Source: a bacterium CG2_30_54_10 (GTDB taxonomy: Bacteria > Muiribacteriota > Ozemobacteria > Ozemobacterales > Ozemobacteraceae). Taken from it: DNA of 7,690 bases. Of this stretch, positions 1-7,258 are shown one piece after another. The translations under genes were made by a program, and so were the position numbers. The notes under the pieces were generated by a model, which had not been told where the DNA came from, ran no database searches, and saw only the letters and a list, made by a program, of their open reading frames with translations. The stretch is from assembly GCA_001872985.1 (NCBI GenBank), contig MNYA01000195.1, forward strand, positions 1 to 7,690, in the 5' to 3' direction. Within the stretch, counting starts at the first letter, position 1; each line of letters opens with the position of its first letter.

Positions 1-20
1 GCCCGACCGCAGGGGATGAG

Positions 21-43
21 CCTCGCGAATTCACTTCGCGAGG
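21..43 (+). repeat. Perfect hairpin just ahead of the terminator
   Basis: A 9-bp perfect inverted repeat, CCTCGCGAA (21-29) and TTCGCGAGG (35-43), encloses a 5-nt loop. It sits 4 nt before the terminator hairpin. An in-frame TGA at 17-19 could be the stop codon of a plus-strand gene entering from the left (last visible residues PDRRG), but the visible stretch is too short to prove that. The hairpin probably forms part of the 3' end structure of that transcript. Confidence 0.6.
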
Positions 44-47
44 CGAA

Positions 48-71
48 GGGGGGCGCGTGCCCCCCTTTTTT
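48..71 (+). terminator. Rho-independent terminator of a gene off the left edge
   Basis: GGGGGGC (48-54) pairs perfectly with GCCCCCC (59-65) across a 4-nt loop and is followed at once by six T (66-71). This is the classical intrinsic terminator layout for plus-strand transcription. No A-run precedes the stem, so it should not act on the minus strand. It isolates the downstream plus-strand gene from whatever lies to the left. Confidence 0.85.
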
Positions 72-121
72 GAGAAGTTACAAATCTCTTGCGTCAGGCA
101 TCTTTGGGTTTCCCCGAATTA

Positions 122-148
122 TTGAGTAGATGCGGAAAAATTTATTAT
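122..148 (+). promoter_or_regulatory. Possible promoter for the secreted-protein gene
   Basis: TTGAGT (122-127) and TATTAT (143-148) resemble -35 and -10 boxes (4/6 and 5/6 matches to the sigma-70 consensus), with a short 15-bp spacer. This lies in the most AT-rich part of the gap after the terminator. Used as a promoter, it would give a leader of roughly 320 nt containing the hairpins described separately. The short spacer makes the call weak. Confidence 0.3.
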
Positions 149-475
149 CAGCGCGAATTTAGCCGGACCCTCGCCGAAAAGCCTCGGCGCCCAACTCGCC
201 TCGCGCCGGCAAATGAGTGGTGAACGCGGTCATGCGTGGTGCCAACATGCCCAACCTGCCGAAAAAGGATCTTTTCGGCTAGGGTCTAGCCGGTAAAGCC
301 ACAAAGTGCCGTGCGCTCAAATGTTTGCATGTGAGGCTCTCGCAATATTCGTGTGCCACTCGGAATCTCATGTACCGATTCTCCGCAAACCCTTATCAAA
401 TCGCAGCCCATTTGTACCCGTTCATGTACAAACGCTACCAATGTTAGATTTTGCAAGAGCCTCCTGTGAGAAAAA
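149..475 (+). other. Non-coding, inverted-repeat-rich leader region
   Basis: No convincing gene lies between the terminator and the start at 476. The stretch contains several inverted repeats: CGCCGA/TCGGCG (172-177 and 184-189); GCCGAAAA/TTTTCGGC (258-265 and 272-279); CGGCTAG/CTAGCCG (276-282 and 286-292); GAATC/GATTC (363-367 and 377-381), extended by C361-G385 and G362-C384; TTTGTAC/GTACAAA (411-417 and 426-432); and a 12-of-13 long-range pair (333-345 and 451-463). TCATGTAC occurs twice, at 368-375 and 422-429. This density suggests a structured 5' leader or a small RNA, but I recognise no known riboswitch or RNA family. Confidence 0.4.
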
Positions 476-1195
476 TTGGTGATTCGCACTACATCTTTTC
501 TGGTTGGATGGAAAAGCGTCAAGGGCATCGGCTTTGGTTTGGCGGTTTGCCTTGTTACGATGATGTTGTTTGTCGATTTTACCTCCGTGAGGGCAGAAAC
601 GCGTATCGGATTCAGCTTGCGTTTAGGAAGAGGTTCGGGGCCGGTTTGGATCGGGGAAGAGTTGCAGGTGCTTGTAAAACGAATTCAGCGTGAGAGGGAG
701 GCCGCGTTAAGGGATCTTGATAAATCAGGCCGGATTTTGCAGCCTCCTCCAATTGTTGATTTCCCGCACTGGGCACGCTGTCAGGAGATCGCGCAGGGAT
801 CGCGGCCAGACATGCTGGTCGTGAGGATGAATCTGGCGGGGATCAAGGCTGCGGTAGGGATTTTGAAGGGAACTTTTGACGGCGACCATGAGGACCGGCT
901 GATGGAGGGTTTTCCCAGCGGGTTTTCACCCGGGGATTGGGGTGGAGAGATTCTTTCTGATTTCCGTTTTATGGGGATGTCCAAAGCAGATCGGCTGAAA
1001 GTTTTGAAGCGGCAAGAGGGGTGTGTCCGGGAGCTTTTCACCGATCTGAGAGATGAAATCAACCGGGATGTTGTCTGGGATCACCACAAATGGGAACGAG
1101 CTCGTGGCGGTTCGGACGCGGTTGCGGTGAACCGCGCGGCCTGGAACCTTTGGATCAGCCTTGGTTGCCCAGGGAAGAACTCTCTCAAACGATAG
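476..1195 (+). CDS. Secreted protein of unknown function
   Basis: The 239-residue product has a signal peptide: basic residues up to K16, a hydrophobic core at about 18-33, and a likely signal peptidase I site after V38-R39-A40. The mature protein is about 199 residues with no further membrane segment. It has a charged, probably helical stretch (about 61-85), a Gly/Pro-rich centre (about 145-160) and a Trp-rich C-terminal part (W201, W206, W223, W226). I recognise no family. The start is uncertain: an in-frame stop at 467-469 leaves TTG 476 or GTG 479, and neither has a good ribosome binding site. C25 lies inside the hydrophobic core in L-A-V-C, a poor lipobox, so a lipoprotein is unlikely. 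The gene follows a long structured leader and converges on the phosphatase operon with 29 bp between stop codons. The long ORF plus a clean signal peptide support a real gene; its role is unknown. Confidence 0.7.
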   Translation: MVIRTTSFLVGWKSVKGIGFGLAVCLVTMMLFVDFTSVRAETRIGFSLRLGRGSGPVWIGEELQVLVKRIQREREAALRDLDKSGRILQPPPIVDFPHWARCQEIAQGSRPDMLVVRMNLAGIKAAVGILKGTFDGDHEDRLMEGFPSGFSPGDWGGEILSDFRFMGMSKADRLKVLKRQEGCVRELFTDLRDEINRDVVWDHHKWERARGGSDAVAVNRAAWNLWISLGCPGKNSLKR

Positions 1196-1200
1196 CGAGG

Positions 1201-1215
1201 CCACTGCGGGAGTGG
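1201..1215. terminator. Weak hairpin between convergent genes
   Basis: CCACT (1201-1205) and AGTGG (1211-1215) form a 5-bp stem with a 5-nt loop in the 29-bp gap between the convergent stop codons. No T-run follows on either strand, so it is at best a weak or factor-assisted bidirectional stop. It is the only candidate in the gap. Confidence 0.2.
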
Positions 1216-1224
1216 GTCCTAGGC

Positions 1225-4095
1225 TCAGTTGCGTTTGACGATCAGAAGGGTCACATCATCAGGAAAAGGGCCCGGGCCTTTGAAATCGCGAAGGGTTTTT
1301 TCCATTACCTCCAGGATTTTGTCGAGGGGCTTGCCACTGCGGATCAGCCCGGAGAAAAGGTTGTTCAGGTGTGGGAATCCAAAGAGGGTATCGTTGGGAC
1401 TGGGACACTCGACAAATCCATCGGAATACATCAAGAGTGCATCGCCGCGTTCCATGGCGGAAGTGAGCGGGAATGCCCTGCGGTTTTTTTTAGCGCCGAG
1501 AGGCATGGATGGCATGGCAAGCTCTTCCAGGGAGTCAGTTGCCCGCCGGTAGAGCAGTGGGTAAGGGTGTCCGGCATTCTCTGCGTTGATTTTGCCTGTT
1601 GATGGCTCCAGGACGAGGTAGCACAATGTCATGAACTTTTGCCGTGGTTTGAGTTCACGGTAGAAGAGGCGGTTGAGGTTTTCCATGACCTGTGCAGGAA
1701 CCGTCCAGCCGGTGAGGGATTGGTAATCAACCGTCGCTTTTGCCATCGCCATTGCCAATGCGGCCGAAATTCCGTGGCCGGTGACGTCGCCCATGATCAA
1801 TGCCCATTTATCTTCGCTGATCTGGAATACGTCATGATAATCACCCGCCAAATCGGTTGCGGGGAGGCGCATGCAATCAATGGAGTAACCTTCAGGATGG
1901 GGTGGATTCATCGGAAGAAGGCTTTCCTGAACCACTCTGCCGTATTGGAGCTCTTTCAACTCGCCAAGAAGTGTGTTGAAAGCCTCGGCAACCAAGCCAA
2001 ACTCATCCTTTCGGCGCACCGGAATGCGGAATGTGGCATCGCGGACTCTGATGGCTGCAATTCCATCCGAAAGGTCACCGATCGGGACGATGAAGAAGGA
2101 AGATATCAGCGTTGCTCCCAAAAACGAAACGATCAAAGAGAAAAGCACGGTGGCGGCGAGGCGCCATTTGATCAGGGAGAGTGTCTGCAAGCGTGAGGCG
2201 ACGGGGACCAGGTCGGCTAAAATGAACATTCCAAGGGTGATTTCCGGCTTTACGGTCACCCAAAAACGGCCGTGTGGAAGTTCGAGTTCGCGGAAAAGGA
2301 CGCGCCCGGTTTCCAGGCTTCTGGCGCAAGCGCGAAGGAGGGGGAGCCATCCGGGCGCGGAGACTCCAGGCAGGGTCCGAAAGCTTGTGGATTCTTCTCC
2401 CATTTCGACTGCAAGGCGGAGTGGATTTGCCGGAGCACCGCGGACAAGTGTGGTTCTAATGTATCCCTCGTAGAGGTATTCAATTTGATGGGTCACCGCG
2501 ATAAACGCGGGTCCTGTGGCAAGCTCATCATAGATATCCCAGTACCAGAGGCAGGGGTTGACCCCCATTTTGAACGTCCAAACCTTTCCAGGCTGGCGAA
2601 GAAGTGCGGCGAGGCCCATATCATCACTCGAGAGGAGCTCTTCTCCCATCAATTCTTCGGCGGAAATTTTTTCATTTGCCGTCCCTAGACGGCTTGGTGC
2701 GTGCCTTCTGATTGCCACCCGACTGAACAGGTCCATGGCATGGCTGACGCCATGAACCAGTGGGTCGTCCGTGCTGAAGAACAGCTTCCCGGCCGAATCC
2801 CGGATCTCGAATCTTTGAATGGCACGATTTTTTACGAGACGATTTACGCGGCTCTCGAGTTGAGGAAGACGAAGCTGGGTGGCCGATGGGGAGTTGCGAA
2901 GCGATATAGAGATTTTTTTAAATTGCTCAACGCCGGACTTGTACCCTTGCTCCAGTTGGGACAGGCGGGAAAGGCTTTCGCGGCCGGCTTCTGAAAGGAG
3001 AAATTCCCGGCGGTCCATGAGGCCGATGGAACCCAGGATGACGGCGATCCCGAGGGGGAGGACGGTTGCCAGGGCGAAGAGGAGGCCCAATCTGGTTCGG
3101 ATGCTGAGGGATTCGAGACGATCGGAAATGTTCAAGCCAGGCTGCAGTTCGATCTGGGCAAGGATGAAGAGCAAAAAGAAAACCACCGAAATCAGGTAAC
3201 CCGAGAAGACCAGACTTTCGATCGGCCCGGTCAGACCGGTCGCCGGGAAAGTTTTTGCGCTGCACCAAACGGTTCCTTCGCGGCCCTGGCAGAAGATCCA
3301 ATTGAAACCTCGGTATTGAGTTTGATTGCGTCCCTCGGCAACGGTCTTTTGCAAGGCAATCCGCATATCTGTTTTAGTTGTTCCGGCAGGTGGGAACCAT
3401 GCATTTGCGGGCGGCAAAGCTGCTCCGGCATTTGGAGGAAGTCGCTTCCTGATGGCGGAAAATCGGGTCTGAAAGTCGGGCGGTTGTGGAATGACGATAA
3501 AAAGACCGAGACCGTTGGGTAATTCCTTCCAGATATAGGCTCCGCGATTGCTTTCGCCATTTGTTCCGTGGGTGAAACGGCGGAGTTTTCCTTTGGAGTT
3601 GAGCAGAAGTTCGAGTCGATTGCTGGGTCCAAATATCGTCAAAAGTGCCTGATTGTTTTTGCGTTGCGCAATTTTGAAATCTTCACCCAAACGGTTGAGA
3701 TCGATCAGTATGGTTTCAAACGTCGATCGGAAGGCGGCGTTATCAGGAAAGGTACGTGTAAGTTTGCGATTTTGGTAAATGTAGGCGGAACAAGGAATTC
3801 CCCAAACTTTAGAAAACGCGTGATAAAATCTGGCGACCTCAACGGAATCCGGCCCTTTGCTTCGGAGGAGGCGCCAGAATGCGTTGATTCGTTTGATAAG
3901 ATAAAAAGCAACGGAGCTTTCGGAGACGCCGAGGTCGAGTTCTGATTCAAGCAGGGCCAGCCGTTCCCTTTCAGCGTGTTCCTCGAATCTGCCCATCGTG
4001 TAAGATCCGATGATTGCCAAAAGCAGGAAGGGGATGCCGAGGAAAAGGAGAAAGAGCCTCCCAAAGCCGGAACGGAAAACTTTTGCCTGATTCAT
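1225..4095 (-). CDS. Membrane double-sensor HAMP-SpoIIE (PP2C-type) serine phosphatase, downstream copy
   Basis: This 956-residue protein should dephosphorylate a phosphoserine or phosphothreonine protein in the cytoplasm in response to extracytoplasmic signals. Visible order: membrane segment 11-32; extracytoplasmic domain about 33-292; membrane segments about 296-316 and 336-360 joined by a short cytoplasmic loop; second extracytoplasmic domain about 361-644 carrying D491-D492-M493-G494; membrane segment about 646-670; HAMP about 671-715; SpoIIE/RsbU phosphatase about 736-953. The PP2C metal-site motifs are all present: GDYHD (D752, D755), GDVTGHG (D770), SDG (D892) and PDDVTLL (D946, D947). 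NAGHPYP (840-846) and MPLG (864-867), typical of RsbU-like enzymes, are also intact. Its ATG overlaps the upstream gene's stop as ATGA and lacks a strong Shine-Dalgarno, so translation is probably coupled. In known families (RsbU, SpoIIE) the substrate is a STAS anti-anti-sigma factor; none is encoded here, so the target is inferred only. Fold and catalytic class are confident. Confidence 0.93.
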   Translation of the reverse strand: MNQAKVFRSGFGRLFLLFLGIPFLLLAIIGSYTMGRFEEHAERERLALLESELDLGVSESSVAFYLIKRINAFWRLLRSKGPDSVEVARFYHAFSKVWGIPCSAYIYQNRKLTRTFPDNAAFRSTFETILIDLNRLGEDFKIAQRKNNQALLTIFGPSNRLELLLNSKGKLRRFTHGTNGESNRGAYIWKELPNGLGLFIVIPQPPDFQTRFSAIRKRLPPNAGAALPPANAWFPPAGTTKTDMRIALQKTVAEGRNQTQYRGFNWIFCQGREGTVWCSAKTFPATGLTGPIESLVFSGYLISVVFFLLFILAQIELQPGLNISDRLESLSIRTRLGLLFALATVLPLGIAVILGSIGLMDRREFLLSEAGRESLSRLSQLEQGYKSGVEQFKKISISLRNSPSATQLRLPQLESRVNRLVKNRAIQRFEIRDSAGKLFFSTDDPLVHGVSHAMDLFSRVAIRRHAPSRLGTANEKISAEELMGEELLSSDDMGLAALLRQPGKVWTFKMGVNPCLWYWDIYDELATGPAFIAVTHQIEYLYEGYIRTTLVRGAPANPLRLAVEMGEESTSFRTLPGVSAPGWLPLLRACARSLETGRVLFRELELPHGRFWVTVKPEITLGMFILADLVPVASRLQTLSLIKWRLAATVLFSLIVSFLGATLISSFFIVPIGDLSDGIAAIRVRDATFRIPVRRKDEFGLVAEAFNTLLGELKELQYGRVVQESLLPMNPPHPEGYSIDCMRLPATDLAGDYHDVFQISEDKWALIMGDVTGHGISAALAMAMAKATVDYQSLTGWTVPAQVMENLNRLFYRELKPRQKFMTLCYLVLEPSTGKINAENAGHPYPLLYRRATDSLEELAMPSMPLGAKKNRRAFPLTSAMERGDALLMYSDGFVECPSPNDTLFGFPHLNNLFSGLIRSGKPLDKILEVMEKTLRDFKGPGPFPDDVTLLIVKRN

Positions 4096-6977
4096 TTGCT
4101 TGTCTCGGCGGGGCCGGCGGCCGGCGCTACGAGATTGGAAGAGGGCGCTGCTTCAGGTTCTACGGGTTTCCGGATGATGGCGAAAGCAGTCAGATCGTCC
4201 TCGTGGAGGGGGCCGCACCACTCAGCGTGTTTCGTGAAAAGCGCCGATATCCAGTCGTCGGCGCCAGGCTTGCGGAGGGCGCATGCCCACTCGCCGACGC
4301 GAAGGTGGCCGATCTCCTTGCCGGAATGGTTGTGTGCTTCGACGAATCCGTCGGTCAGGCATACAAGCCTCTCGTCTGGCTGAAATTGCATTCTGATCGG
4401 ACCGGGTTCGGCGGAGGCAGGGAAGTTTCCTGATTCTGAAGAAGTTGACCCGATCCATTTGCAGGAGCCATCAGAGCTGATGAAAAGAGGGTAGATGTTT
4501 CCGCGGACAACGAGATCGAGGGTGTGGGAGGAGGGATCAAGAATCCCGCAGACGACCCCTGAGAACTGCCTGGCGGCGTGTTTCCTGCGAAGCATTCGGT
4601 CGAGGTCGGTGGTGAGGGAATCGGGGTAGAGGGCTTGTCCCTGGCTCCAGTGAAAGGTGATAGCCCTGGAGAAGGCCATTAAAAGAGCCGATCCGACTCC
4701 GTGGCCGGTGATATCGCCGACGAGGAAAACGATTCGGTCTCCGGCCAGGATAAAGCAGTCGAGGCAGTCACCTCCGAGGTCGGAGGCGGTTTCGAGGCGG
4801 CCGTGAAGGGAATAGCCGGGGGGTTGTGGGAAGGTTTGCGGCACCAGGCCTTCCTGGACGCTTCGGGCGAGCTGAAGATCGTGTGAGTCGATCATCATTT
4901 CGTTGAATGCGGCGAAGAGATGGGCGATCTCGTCATTTCCCGCCACCGGAAGCCGGAAATCAAAATCGCGGTGGGTGAGCGCGGTGACAGCCTCTTCGAG
5001 GTGTCCGAGGGGCGAAAGAAACTGGCGCGAAATTCCAAAACCCATGAGCCCGATGAGCCCGAAAAAGAAAAGCGCACCGAGGGAAATTTTCCGCCAGACG
5101 CTCTGAATACGCTCGCGGAGGAGGTCATCCGGATAGAAAGCGATGAGGCAATGGTTTGACAGTTCAGGGCATGGAATAGCCACGGCAAAACCACCCGAAC
5201 CGGGTTGGCCGATGCTTCTGTTGATTGGTCTTCCGGTGATCCAACTGGCGAAGGCCATCTGGTTGATTTCTCGAGCGAGGTTTCCCGGGGGAGGGATCGT
5301 CCAGCGGAAATCGGGAACCTCCAGGGCGTAGAATCTCATCCAGACGCCCTCGTATGCGAGCCGGCGGGTGTTACGCCGTTGAAGGTAATTCGACACCATT
5401 TTGGAAAGGGAAACTAGAACATCCACGTAAGCGACCGGCCCAACTCCTTTAGGGGGATTCAGGAAGAAAAAAAGGAAGCGGGTGGCGCCCATTTGAAGGG
5501 TCTGCAATTGCCCCGGGTGATTGAGAAAAGTGGAAAAACCCATGTCGTCGCGCCGAACCATGTTGTCGGCGAAAACATTTGCCGGATAAGATGCCTCGTC
5601 GATTCGTTCGGGGAAATACCGTTCGACCGACCGCCGTGCCATTGCCCGTACCATTGTTTCCCGGGTGCCGCCGAAGTCAGTACCTTGTGAAAAAAGGAGA
5701 TGGCCCCCGGCATCGCGCATCTGAAGAACATTAACAAGCTTTCGCTTGTGAAGCCTTCGGAACATTTCCTGACGCCCAGCTTCGTTGGCAAGCCCGGCAG
5801 GGTGGGAGGTAATGGCGCGAACCGATACTGCGCATGAAGCCACGAAGCCATTAAATTCCTGGGCTACATTTCGGATTGCCTCGTCCTGGACTGCCTGGAT
5901 ACGTGTTCCAAGAACTGTCTGGAAAACCTGAACGATGTCCAACGAACCAAGGGCAATCCCGAGCAAGGGGATCAGGGCGGCGGCAAGAAAGAGCCCGAGG
6001 AGAATTTTTCGAAGGGTCAGCCCCGCCGAGATTCCGAAACCGAAGATCAAAGACAGCCCCCCGATCAGGCCGATGAAACCTGAAACCCGAACGAGGGTTC
6101 TGATTTTTATCATGGCATCCAGGGGCGGTTGAAATGCGGCATAGACGATTCGCCCTGAAGTGGTTTCGAGGAAAGACCACCAATAGCCTTCCGATTCGCC
6201 ATCCTGTGTCTGTGTGTGTTGAATGGCCTTCCAGGCGGGCCCGGCCAGAGGATCGTCGGAACTGCCGAATCGTTTCCAGGAATCGGAATTTTGGTTTCCC
6301 AAGCCGCTGAATTTGGCTGAGAGGCTGTTCGAAGTTCGACCGGCCAAAAAATTGCTGAATGCAGCATTCTCAGCGGGGAGGATGGGGCAATGAAGCATAA
6401 TTCCGCCTTGAGGCCACCTGTTCCAAAGGAAATATCCTTGCCCGGTTTTCGAAAAGACCTCAATCGCTTTCCCCTTATCGCGTCGGAGGATGGCGAGGTC
6501 TCTTCCGTCGCCGAAAAGGAAGGGAATTTTTTTGTCGATTTTGCGTCGGAAGTTGTTTAGGAGCGCCTCTGCCTTTGCATTCAAGCCCTGGTACAGTTGT
6601 TTCATTATCCATTGATTTGGGGCGTTCGCGGGGAGGGACTCGATAAGGTCTCCAGCCTGGTTGAAAACAAAAGCGGTGATTTGAAGGCTCCAGACGGAAC
6701 GGAGCTTTTCAATACTTCCGCGGAGTTTGGGAAGTGAAGCTGTGTTCCAGGGATGAAATAGTCGCCTGATGCGGGTTTGGGTGAAGAATTCGGGGTCGGT
6801 TTGAATCGCAAGTTTCTCGACGATGTTCCGGCATTCGGCGGCGAAGGTTTCCCGGTTGTTGGCCAACCTGTTGTCCAGCCAGGCTTCGAAGCCCAGGAAC
6901 AACGAGACCATCAGTACTATCAGCTGGATGGAAATATTAAGAGTTTCCCTCCAGCCTTTCGCCGGCGTTTGTGACAT
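4092..6977 (-). CDS. Membrane double-sensor HAMP-SpoIIE (PP2C-type) serine phosphatase, upstream copy
   Basis: This 961-residue paralogue of the next gene is first in the operon. The ATG at 6977 is chosen because TTAGGATAAGC precedes it (AGGA, 5-nt spacing), a promoter lies just upstream, and the protein then begins with a short basic tail before its first membrane segment. A TTG at 7088 would add 37 residues but lies upstream of that promoter. Order: membrane segment about 14-34; extracytoplasmic domain about 35-296; paired membrane segments about 297-320 and 323-346 with almost no loop; second extracytoplasmic domain about 347-629 with D477-D478-M479-G480; membrane segment about 630-653; HAMP about 654-702; phosphatase about 721-936; then a Pro/Ala-rich tail of about 25 residues. 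Metal-site motifs remain: GGDCLD (D737, D740), GDITGHG (D755), TDG (D876), EDDLT (D927, D928). The usual AGH motif reads RGN (825-827) and the PLG loop is missing, so the half between the catalytic motifs has diverged. It is probably active, but less certainly than its partner. Confidence 0.92.
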   Translation of the reverse strand: MSQTPAKGWRETLNISIQLIVLMVSLFLGFEAWLDNRLANNRETFAAECRNIVEKLAIQTDPEFFTQTRIRRLFHPWNTASLPKLRGSIEKLRSVWSLQITAFVFNQAGDLIESLPANAPNQWIMKQLYQGLNAKAEALLNNFRRKIDKKIPFLFGDGRDLAILRRDKGKAIEVFSKTGQGYFLWNRWPQGGIMLHCPILPAENAAFSNFLAGRTSNSLSAKFSGLGNQNSDSWKRFGSSDDPLAGPAWKAIQHTQTQDGESEGYWWSFLETTSGRIVYAAFQPPLDAMIKIRTLVRVSGFIGLIGGLSLIFGFGISAGLTLRKILLGLFLAAALIPLLGIALGSLDIVQVFQTVLGTRIQAVQDEAIRNVAQEFNGFVASCAVSVRAITSHPAGLANEAGRQEMFRRLHKRKLVNVLQMRDAGGHLLFSQGTDFGGTRETMVRAMARRSVERYFPERIDEASYPANVFADNMVRRDDMGFSTFLNHPGQLQTLQMGATRFLFFFLNPPKGVGPVAYVDVLVSLSKMVSNYLQRRNTRRLAYEGVWMRFYALEVPDFRWTIPPPGNLAREINQMAFASWITGRPINRSIGQPGSGGFAVAIPCPELSNHCLIAFYPDDLLRERIQSVWRKISLGALFFFGLIGLMGFGISRQFLSPLGHLEEAVTALTHRDFDFRLPVAGNDEIAHLFAAFNEMMIDSHDLQLARSVQEGLVPQTFPQPPGYSLHGRLETASDLGGDCLDCFILAGDRIVFLVGDITGHGVGSALLMAFSRAITFHWSQGQALYPDSLTTDLDRMLRRKHAARQFSGVVCGILDPSSHTLDLVVRGNIYPLFISSDGSCKWIGSTSSESGNFPASAEPGPIRMQFQPDERLVCLTDGFVEAHNHSGKEIGHLRVGEWACALRKPGADDWISALFTKHAEWCGPLHEDDLTAFAIIRKPVEPEAAPSSNLVAPAAGPAETSK

Positions 6978-6981
6978 GCTT

Positions 6982-6987
6982 ATCCTA
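6982..6987 (-). promoter_or_regulatory. Ribosome binding site deciding the operon start
   Basis: On the minus strand TAGGAT, with core AGGA, stands 5 nt before the ATG at 6977. The alternative TTG start at 7088 has no comparable site. This is the main evidence for a 961-residue rather than a 998-residue product. Confidence 0.6.
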
Positions 6988-7004
6988 ACTTCGTTTTCCG
7001 CTCC

Positions 7005-7031
7005 ATGATACCTCAAATCGTAACTTTTCAA
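7005..7031 (-). promoter_or_regulatory. Likely promoter of the phosphatase operon
   Basis: On the minus strand, TTGAAA (7031-7026; 5/6 to the -35 consensus) and TATCAT (7010-7005; 5/6 to the -10 consensus) are separated by 15 bp. This is short but usable. Transcription would start near 6998, giving a leader of about 20 nt to the ATG at 6977. The position fits a housekeeping-type promoter and argues against translation starting at 7088. Confidence 0.45.
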
Positions 7032-7166
7032 AAAGAGGGGGAATGCGTCACCAGCAATTCTCGGTGAGTTGAAAAATGCCTGAATCAATCAACGGTTTCG
7101 TGGGTTTCCAAAGAAACGTGCAACTTCTTCAGAACTATCATCTTTGGGGAAATATTCGCGCTCTGT

Positions 7167-7233
7167 CATTGCGAGGAGGCAGCGCCGACGAAGCAATCTG
7201 GTTCAGCGGGATTGCTTCGCTTCGCTCGCAATG
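7167..7233. repeat. Interspersed palindromic repeat of the CATTGCGAG...CTCGCAATG type
   Basis: The outer arms CATTGCGAG (7167-7175) and CTCGCAATG (7225-7233) and the inner arms CGAAGCAATC (7189-7198) and GATTGCTTCG (7210-7219) are perfect complements. The material between outer and inner arms is imperfect, and the loop is 11 nt. Similar imperfect palindromes starting CATTGCGAG and containing GAAGCAATC are familiar as dispersed intergenic repeats in many bacterial genomes. Its left half reads GAGGAGGCAGCGCCGACGAAG, longer than the right arm, so the copy has drifted. It is probably a non-autonomous REP-like or MITE-like element. No transposase is visible, and there are no clear flanking duplications. 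Confidence 0.7.
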
Positions 7234-7258
7234 CCAACAAGTGGCTGAAGTTCAGCTG

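Noticed and set aside
213..296. 27-residue plus-strand ORF starting at ATG 213
   Set aside because: It has no ribosome binding site, overlaps both alternative hairpins and has unconvincing composition. A leader peptide is conceivable but unsupported.
286..528. 80-codon minus-strand ORF, with AGGAGG on the minus strand near 457-463
   Set aside because: Its start lies inside the signal-peptide region of the plus-strand gene, the AGGAGG is only 3 nt from an internal TTG, and it covers the inverted-repeat leader. AGGAGG is part of the long-range repeat, so it is probably coincidental. A short real peptide from the internal TTG is not fully excluded.
545..553. Lipobox-like L-A-V-C at residues 22-25 of the secreted protein
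   Set aside because: Val at -1 is unusual for a lipobox, and Cys25 lies in the middle of the hydrophobic core with a good signal peptidase I site (VRA) after it.
1229..3945. Several 60-185-codon plus-strand ORFs
   Set aside because: All are antisense to the 956-residue phosphatase, whose frame has intact domains throughout. They are shadows of its G+C-rich codons.
4903..6132. Plus- and minus-strand ORFs rich in Arg, Pro and Ser
   Set aside because: They are other-frame shadows of the 961-residue phosphatase, as their biased composition shows.
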